The notes under the pieces were generated by a model. The model did not search any database. It worked only from the letters and a program-made list of their open reading frames with translations, and was not told the origin of the DNA. DNA of 64,000 nt from Bacillus sp. NTK034 (GTDB lineage: Bacteria > Bacillota > Bacilli > Bacillales > Cytobacillaceae), in the NCBI RefSeq assembly GCF_017303275.1, contig NZ_JAFKOJ010000004.1, forward strand, positions 359,523 to 423,522, given 5' to 3'. The stretch's first letter is position 1; every line of letters begins with the position of its first letter. Positions 59,519 to 64,000 of the stretch are shown here, one piece after another. The position numbers were made by a program, and so were the translations under genes.

Positions 59519-60943
59519 ATGCAAGAAACAGGAAAGACAATCCCTTTCTGGTTTTCAGTGCTGCCGCTGCTGGTGATGATTGCTGCCATGATTATTACAA
59601 TTGTTAAGTTTGAGGGAAGCCCTCATGTGCCTTTAATTACCGGAACAATTGTATCCGCTTTCATCGCCTGGCGCTTTGGCTATAAGTGGAACAATATTGA
59701 GGAAGGCTTCTATAAAGGCATTAAGTTAGCGCTCCCGGCTATTTTGATTATTATAATGGTCGGTTTGACAATTGGCTCATGGATTGGCGGGGGAATTGTA
59801 GCGACTATGGTTTTTTACGGATTAAAGCTGATGACGCCATCCATGTTTTTAGTCTCCATTTGTATTATCTGTGCCATTGTCACTCTGGCAATCGGAAGCT
59901 CATGGTCTACAATGGGAACGATTGGCGTCGCCGGAATGGGAATTGGGATCAGCATGGGCATCCCGGCTCCGATGGTGGCAGGTGCTATCATCTCAGGCGC
60001 CTATTTCGGAGATAAAATGTCACCGCTGTCCGACACGACTAATTTGGCTGCGGGAATCACAGGCACAGATCTTTTTGAGCATATAAAACATATGTTTTAC
60101 ACAACCCTTCCGGCGCTGGCCATTGCCATTATTGCTTATTGGTTTTTGGGAAGGCAATTTGGCGGGGATGATTTGAATAGTGATAAAATTACTGGTGTCA
60201 TGAATGTTTTATCAGAGAATTTCGTCATCTCCCCTTGGCTTTTACTGGTGCCTGTAATTGTTATAGGGTTAGTGGCAAAAAAGGTGCCTGCACTTCCAGC
60301 GCTTGCGGTTGGTGTCTTCCTTGGCTGGCTATGCCATATTTTTGTCCAGGGCAGTGCTGTGGGGGATGCCGTCAACACTCTACAGGGCGGCTTTTCGATT
60401 GAATCAGGAAACACAATGGTGGACGAGCTTTTCAATAGAGGCGGCATTGACGATATGATGTACACCGTGTCCCTTACGATTGTGGCGATGGCCTTCGGCG
60501 GAGTTATGGAGCAGACAGGCATGCTAAAAGCCATTGTTGAACAGATACTGAAATTGGCCCGTTCGGCAAGAAGCTTAGTAGCAACTACCGTGCTATCTGC
60601 CTTCTTTACAAATGTGGCGGCTGCAGAGCAGTATATTTCCATTCTGCTCCCGGGAAGAATGTACACACAGGCATTTAAGGATAAAAATCTGCAATCCAAA
60701 AACCTTTCGAGGGCACTTGAAGATGGCGGTACGGTCACTTCTGTTTTTGTTCCATGGAATACTTGTGCGGTATTTATTATGTCAACATTGGCCGTTCATC
60801 CCTTTGAATATGCCCCTTACGCGATTTTAAATTTCACTGTGCCGATCCTGGCTATTATCTTTGCCATGCTTGGCTACAAAATTACTTTCATGAGTGATCA
60901 GGAACGAAAAGAAATGGAAGAAAAAGATCAAATAGCGTCATAA
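59519..60943 (+). CDS. nhaC: NhaC-family Na+/H+ antiporter or organic-acid/amino-acid exchanger
   Basis: This 474-residue protein has about 12 membrane segments and the NhaC family core: IGSSWSTMGTIGVAGMGIGISMG, IISGAYFGDKMSPLSDTTNLAAG and FFTNVAAAEQYISILLPG. AAAGGAGG is 7-8 nt before the ATG at 59519. NhaC-like carriers exchange Na+ for H+, but some family members carry malate/lactate or amino acids. A sigma-54 promoter near a RocR-like activator suggests a link with arginine/ornithine/proline use, so the substrate should be left open. Its gene ends at a strong terminator. Confidence 0.87.
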   Translation: MQETGKTIPFWFSVLPLLVMIAAMIITIVKFEGSPHVPLITGTIVSAFIAWRFGYKWNNIEEGFYKGIKLALPAILIIIMVGLTIGSWIGGGIVATMVFYGLKLMTPSMFLVSICIICAIVTLAIGSSWSTMGTIGVAGMGIGISMGIPAPMVAGAIISGAYFGDKMSPLSDTTNLAAGITGTDLFEHIKHMFYTTLPALAIAIIAYWFLGRQFGGDDLNSDKITGVMNVLSENFVISPWLLLVPVIVIGLVAKKVPALPALAVGVFLGWLCHIFVQGSAVGDAVNTLQGGFSIESGNTMVDELFNRGGIDDMMYTVSLTIVAMAFGGVMEQTGMLKAIVEQILKLARSARSLVATTVLSAFFTNVAAAEQYISILLPGRMYTQAFKDKNLQSKNLSRALEDGGTVTSVFVPWNTCAVFIMSTLAVHPFEYAPYAILNFTVPILAIIFAMLGYKITFMSDQERKEMEEKDQIAS

Positions 60944-60970
60944 GGCTCCGACCTTCGGAGTCTTTTGTTT
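60941..60970 (+). terminator. Terminator of the NhaC gene
   Basis: GGCTCCG and CGGAGTC arms with a 5-nt loop, then TTTTG; overlaps the stop codon region. Confidence 0.82.
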
Positions 60971-61074
60971 TTTGAGGAAGTGATAGGGTAAAGTAAACGG
61001 GAGCTCTGTTGAGATTTTTGAATAGGGACTTTAAGTTAGTCAAAGAATACATTTTGTTGAAAGGAGAGATAGTT

Positions 61075-61440
61075 ATGGCAGAACAGACACTTTACGAAAA
61101 AGCAGGCGGCGGAGAAGCCATTGAAAAAGTGGTTGATTATTTTTATGAGGAACTGGTATTAAAGGATCCGACTGTCAATCAGTTTTTTGAACATACGGAC
61201 ATGGTTAAGCAAAAACGTCATCAATCCAAGTTTATCAGCTATGCATTAGGCGGTCCTAATCAATATTCAGGCAATTCCATGGCGAAAGCACATGAAGGTA
61301 TGAACCTGCAGCCCGAACACTTTAACGCGATTGCCAAGCATCTGCATGATGCGCTTGCCCGCTTTGGAGTGAGTGAGAGGGATATCGACGAAGCTTTGAC
61401 CCGCGTTGCAGCGCTTAGGGACGATATTCTATACAAATAA
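61075..61440 (+). CDS. Group I truncated haemoglobin
   Basis: This 121-residue protein is a 2-on-2 globin of group I (trHbN). The proximal haem His is in SMAKAHEGMNL, the B10 Tyr region is VVDYFYEELV, CD1 Phe is in VNQFFEHTD and YALGGPNQYSG is the EF-loop. Group I differs from the common YjbI (group II) of Bacillus. Roles of relatives are NO detoxification or oxygen binding. GGAGAG precedes the ATG at 61075. It lies between the NhaC gene and the RocR-like regulator. Confidence 0.9.
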   Translation: MAEQTLYEKAGGGEAIEKVVDYFYEELVLKDPTVNQFFEHTDMVKQKRHQSKFISYALGGPNQYSGNSMAKAHEGMNLQPEHFNAIAKHLHDALARFGVSERDIDEALTRVAALRDDILYK

Positions 61441-61465
61441 GCTCCCTGGGGGGAGCTTTTCGTTT
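61437..61465 (+). terminator. Terminator of the globin gene
   Basis: AAGCTCCC and GGGAGCTT arms with a short loop, then TTCGTTTTTT. Confidence 0.88.
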
Positions 61466-61580
61466 TTTATCTGCAGAAATTAGAATATAACTGCGGAAAA
61501 TATTTTTTTATCCGCTAAAATTAGATTTTAATCTCGAAAATCTAGTTTTATCTGCGAAACTATTATTTTAATCTCAAGCA
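61461..61580. repeat. Degenerate array with exact 20-bp period
   Basis: Six units of 20 bp carry the cores CTGCAGAAAT, CTGCGGAAAA, TCCGCTAAAA, ATCTCGAAAA, TCTGCGAAAC and ATCTCAAGCA, alternating with A/T-rich 10-mers (TATTTTTTTA, TTAGATTTTA, TCTAGTTTTA, TATTATTTTA). It lies between the convergent globin and regulator genes. Same design as the array at 12901-13000. Confidence 0.8.
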
Positions 61581-61583
61581 GCA

Positions 61584-63008
61584 TCAATCAGCTGTTTCTT
61601 TCCTGACTCCGTATTTTCTTAGCCGGTATTGCAGGTTTTGCCGGCTCATGCCAAGGGATTTTGCGGACTGGGTTATATTATTGCCATGGTGTTTAAGGAC
61701 TTTCTTTAGATAGTAGGTTTCAGCTTCCTGTATATATTGTTCGAGTGTTTTAATAGGCTTGTTTTTCTGTATAAGCAAATCCTCCAAATGACCGGTTTCG
61801 TTCGATTCCACCTTGAATTGAGGCTTATTTCGGAAGTGAAGAGGCAAATGCACATAGCTGATCGCTTCTTCCTGATCAATCAGATTCATGGCCCCTTCGA
61901 TAATATGCTCCAGTTCCCGTACATTGCCCGGCCAATCGTATTGCTCAAATTTGCTCATTACTTCTTCATCGATTTCCGCTACATTCATACCAAATAGCTG
62001 ATTGTATTTTTCTATGAAAAATTGTGCAAGGTCCCGGATATCCTTTCTTCTCTCGCGCAGAGGGGGAATGAAGAGGGAAACAACACTTAGCCTGTAATAT
62101 AAATCTTTTCTCATACGGTCTTCTGAGATAGCATCAATCGGGTCTTCGTTAATGGTTGCTATAATTCTTACATCTACTGCCCGGTCTTTAGTATCACCGA
62201 TCCTTCTGATCGTTTTTTCCTGCAAAACTCTCAAAAGCTTTGCCTGCAGGGATGGATTAAGTGAATTGATTTCATCCAGCAGCAAAGTCCCGCCATTTGC
62301 CTGTTCAAACAATCCTGGCCTTTCAATGGAGCCTGTAAAAGCTCCTTTTTTTGTACCAAATAAAAGACCCTCTATCAGACTGTCCGGAAGAGCAGCGCAA
62401 TTTTGGGAGATAAATGGTTTTGAAGAGCGGCTGCTGCCATTATGGATGCTTTGGGCAAAGAGCTCTTTCCCTGTGCCGGTCTCCCCGATAATCAGGACAG
62501 AAGAACTTGTCCGGGTTGCTCTTTTGCTCGCTTCAATCACTTCATGGATTTCGTCGCTGCTGCCAATAATACTATCGAAAGTATAGCGGGTGTCTCCGCG
62601 TTTATTCATATTTTCTCTGATCAGCTTTTCAAGCTTGGTGACATCACGTGCGATTTCCATGGCGCCAATCTGTTCACCATCTTCCATAATTGGGAAAGTA
62701 TTATTGATCGTGGTGATTTCCTGTCCCTTATTGTTAAAATAGGTTTGTTTGGCATTTTTAATTTTGCTGCCATTTTTGAGCGCCTGAAGCAAGGTGCTGT
62801 CTTCATCTTGGTTGAAAGAAAATACATCCAGCAGATTTTTATCCAATACATCTTCATAATCCATGCCTTCTATTTGGGCCATTTTTTTATTGTAGAATGT
62901 TGTTCTTCCTTCCTCATTCACTACATGGACACCAACATCAATTTCATCTAATATCCGCTGAAAGAACTTGCTTTTCAATTGGAGCTGTTCAATTTCCCTT
63001 TGATTCAT
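61584..63008 (-). CDS. rocR: Sigma-54-dependent transcriptional activator (RocR-like)
   Basis: This 474-residue activator has an N-terminal PAS domain (about 15-125), a AAA+ domain with Walker A GETGTGKE, the sigma-54-contact loop KGAFTGS (canonical GAFTGA has Ala), Walker B GGTLLLDEI and the R finger region LYYRLSVV, and a C-terminal Fis-type helix-turn-helix (NITQSAKSLGMSRQNLQYRLRKYG). The neighbouring rocA with a sigma-54 promoter supports RocR, the activator of arginine, ornithine and proline catabolism in B. subtilis. The ATG at 63008 is 6-7 nt after AAGGAG. It is divergent from rocA. Confidence 0.88.
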   Translation of the reverse strand: MNQREIEQLQLKSKFFQRILDEIDVGVHVVNEEGRTTFYNKKMAQIEGMDYEDVLDKNLLDVFSFNQDEDSTLLQALKNGSKIKNAKQTYFNNKGQEITTINNTFPIMEDGEQIGAMEIARDVTKLEKLIRENMNKRGDTRYTFDSIIGSSDEIHEVIEASKRATRTSSSVLIIGETGTGKELFAQSIHNGSSRSSKPFISQNCAALPDSLIEGLLFGTKKGAFTGSIERPGLFEQANGGTLLLDEINSLNPSLQAKLLRVLQEKTIRRIGDTKDRAVDVRIIATINEDPIDAISEDRMRKDLYYRLSVVSLFIPPLRERRKDIRDLAQFFIEKYNQLFGMNVAEIDEEVMSKFEQYDWPGNVRELEHIIEGAMNLIDQEEAISYVHLPLHFRNKPQFKVESNETGHLEDLLIQKNKPIKTLEQYIQEAETYYLKKVLKHHGNNITQSAKSLGMSRQNLQYRLRKYGVRKETAD

Positions 63009-63062
63009 TGTGATCTCCTTCACTCGGCAGTTTATTCAATAGTATATACTAATTCGAATATA

Positions 63063-63079
63063 TGCAATGAAAATTTGCA
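63063..63079. promoter_or_regulatory. Candidate RocR site (UAS) upstream of rocA
   Basis: TGCAA and TTGCA form an inverted repeat around TGAAAAT. Its centre is about 93 bp before the -24 element of rocA. The right arm, TTTGCACC, also occurs in the site upstream of the NhaC gene. Confidence 0.6.
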
Positions 63080-63161
63080 CCAATAACTATTAGTGATTTA
63101 AAAAGGGCAAAAATATTTTGCCTTCAGCTTATGAAAATACTTATTTATCAGCTTTTTATAT

Positions 63162-63179
63162 TTGGCACAGTTCTTGCAT
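63162..63179 (+). promoter_or_regulatory. Sigma-54 (SigL) -24/-12 promoter of rocA
   Basis: TTGGCAC-agttc-TTGCAT is an essentially perfect sigma-54 promoter, with GG and GC 10 nt apart, 47 nt before the rocA start. Confidence 0.9.
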
Positions 63180-63226
63180 AATAAAATGGTGGATAAAAAA
63201 CGAATTTATTAAAGGGGGATGGCATC

Positions 63227-64000
63227 ATGGTACAGCCGTACAAACATGAACCTTTCACAAATTTTAAAACAGAAGAAAACCGTGAAGCATACTTACTGGG
63301 ATTAAAAACAGTCGAAAGCTATTTAGGACAGGACTATGACTTATTAATAGGCGGGGAAAGAATCTCCACTGATGAAAAAATCTTATCCATCAATCCTTCT
63401 AATAAAGAAGAAGTAGTTGGCCGTGTTTCAAAGGCAAACCGCGAGCTTGCGGAAAAAGCGATGCAGGCTGCTGTTGAAGCATTCAAAACATGGAGAAAAG
63501 TGAAGCCGGAAACACGCGCAGATGTTTTATTCAAAGCTGCTGCGATCATCCGCCGCCGCAAGCATGAGTTTTCTGCCCTTTTAACAAAGGAAGCAGGGAA
63601 GCCTTGGAACGAGGCAGATGCTGATACTGCGGAAGCCATTGACTTCCTTGAGTACTATGCACGTCAAATCTTAACAATCAAAGACGGTGTTCCAGTCAAC
63701 AGCCGTCCGAACGAATATAACCGTTATGACTATATTCCATTGGGAGTGGGGATCATCATTTCTCCTTGGAACTTCCCGCTTGCGATCATGGCCGGTACAA
63801 CTGTTGCAGCGATCGTGGCTGGAAACACAGTTCTATTAAAACCAGCTTCTACAACACCTGTTGTGGCTGCGAAATTTGTTGAAGTGATGGAAGAAGCAGG
63901 CCTTCCGAAGGGCGTTCTGAACTTCGTACCGGGCAGCGGTGCAGAAGTGGGCGACTATTTGGTTGACCATAAAGACACTCGTTTCATCTCCTTCACTGGC
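63227..64000 (+). CDS. rocA: 1-Pyrroline-5-carboxylate dehydrogenase (RocA), 3' end cut off
   Basis: The first 258 codons of an aldehyde dehydrogenase ([20 protein letters not shown]...) are open to the window end. The sequence matches RocA/PruA, which oxidises pyrroline-5-carboxylate to glutamate in arginine and proline breakdown. The catalytic Asn lies in [11 protein letters not shown], and [13 protein letters not shown] is a cofactor-contact block. The catalytic Glu and Cys lie beyond the end (last residues read FISFTG). AAAGGGGG precedes the ATG at 63227. Its sigma-54 promoter and the divergent RocR-like gene complete a familiar module. Confidence 0.92.
   Translation, partial: MVQPYKHEPFTNFKTEENREAYLLGLKTVESYLGQDYDLLIGGERISTDEKILSINPSNKEEVVGRVSKANRELAEKAMQAAVEAFKTWRKVKPETRADVLFKAAAIIRRRKHEFSALLTKEAGKPWNEADADTAEAIDFLEYYARQILTIKDGVPVNSRPNEYNRYDYIPLGVGIIISPWNFPLAIMAGTTVAAIVAGNTVLLKPASTTPVVAAKFVEVMEEAGLPKGVLNFVPGSGAEVGDYLVDHKDTRFISFTG

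Overview
The window looks like a chromosomal segment of an endospore-forming, aerobic, low-GC Gram-positive of the family Bacillaceae. Many genes are recognisable Bacillus subtilis orthologues (yut, yuz, yum, yui, mrp, kap and yug genes), and they lie in blocks that keep the B. subtilis neighbourhood. Sporulation-linked genes are present (yutC, yutH, racA, kapD, kapB, pbpG-like). A Cytobacillus/Mesobacillus-type organism fits best, but that is inference from overall flavour. No rRNA, tRNA, CRISPR array, prophage or transposase was seen.

Layout. (1) 1-8.5 kb: yutC-yutD region, two small conserved genes, an EAL-domain phosphodiesterase, yutE, a SufR-like regulator, yutF, yutG, yutH and a D-2-hydroxyacid dehydrogenase. 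(2) 8.5-12 kb: threonine operon hom-thrC-thrB. (3) 12-21 kb: Fe-S and respiratory genes (yutI, yuzD, yutJ, yuzB, yutM, yumC, yumB) and yuiA-yuiB-yuiC. A Rex-like operator lies before yumB. (4) 21-28 kb: cobalamin-binding-like protein, yuiD, DUF309, pepA, yuiF, yuiH, racA. (5) 28.3-31.4 kb: PAP2 phosphatase and a compact polyhydroxyalkanoate locus (SDR, PhaR-like, PhaC) that ends in an apparently unannotated 33-residue ORF. (6) 32-36.2 kb: alanine module (AGCS symporter, adeR, ald). (7) 36.2-36.8 kb: tandem array of structured repeats. (8) 37-47 kb: yuzC, DedA, hotdog thioesterase, complete mrpABCDEFG Na+/H+ antiporter operon, yufK. (9) 47-58 kb: class A PBP, kapD, kapB, lipoproteins (cyclophilin, Cu/Zn SOD), a NERD gene broken by an in-frame stop, a 52-bp tandem repeat, patB, yugE, yugF, alaR-alaT. 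(10) 58-64 kb: Xre regulator, yugI, an NhaC antiporter and a rocA gene (cut by the window end), both with apparent sigma-54 promoters, a group I truncated globin and a RocR-like activator.

How the genes fit together. Three themes recur: Na+/H+ and alkali homeostasis (Mrp, NhaC, AGCS, YuiF); amino-acid catabolism (alanine via AlsT/Ald/AdeR and AlaRT, arginine/proline via RocR/RocA); and Fe-S/redox metabolism (YutI, YutM, YumC, two NDH-2-like enzymes, a SufR-like regulator).

The most unusual material is between genes. One is a dispersed family of hairpin repeats whose arms change in a compensatory way from copy to copy. It includes a two-hairpin element with AGGA loops, found at 19.7 and 36.4 kb. 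Another is a set of degenerate arrays with a strict 20-21 bp period placed just after gene 3' ends. A third is a 52-bp tandem array in which each unit carries a Shine-Dalgarno-like tract and a 7-codon micro-ORF.
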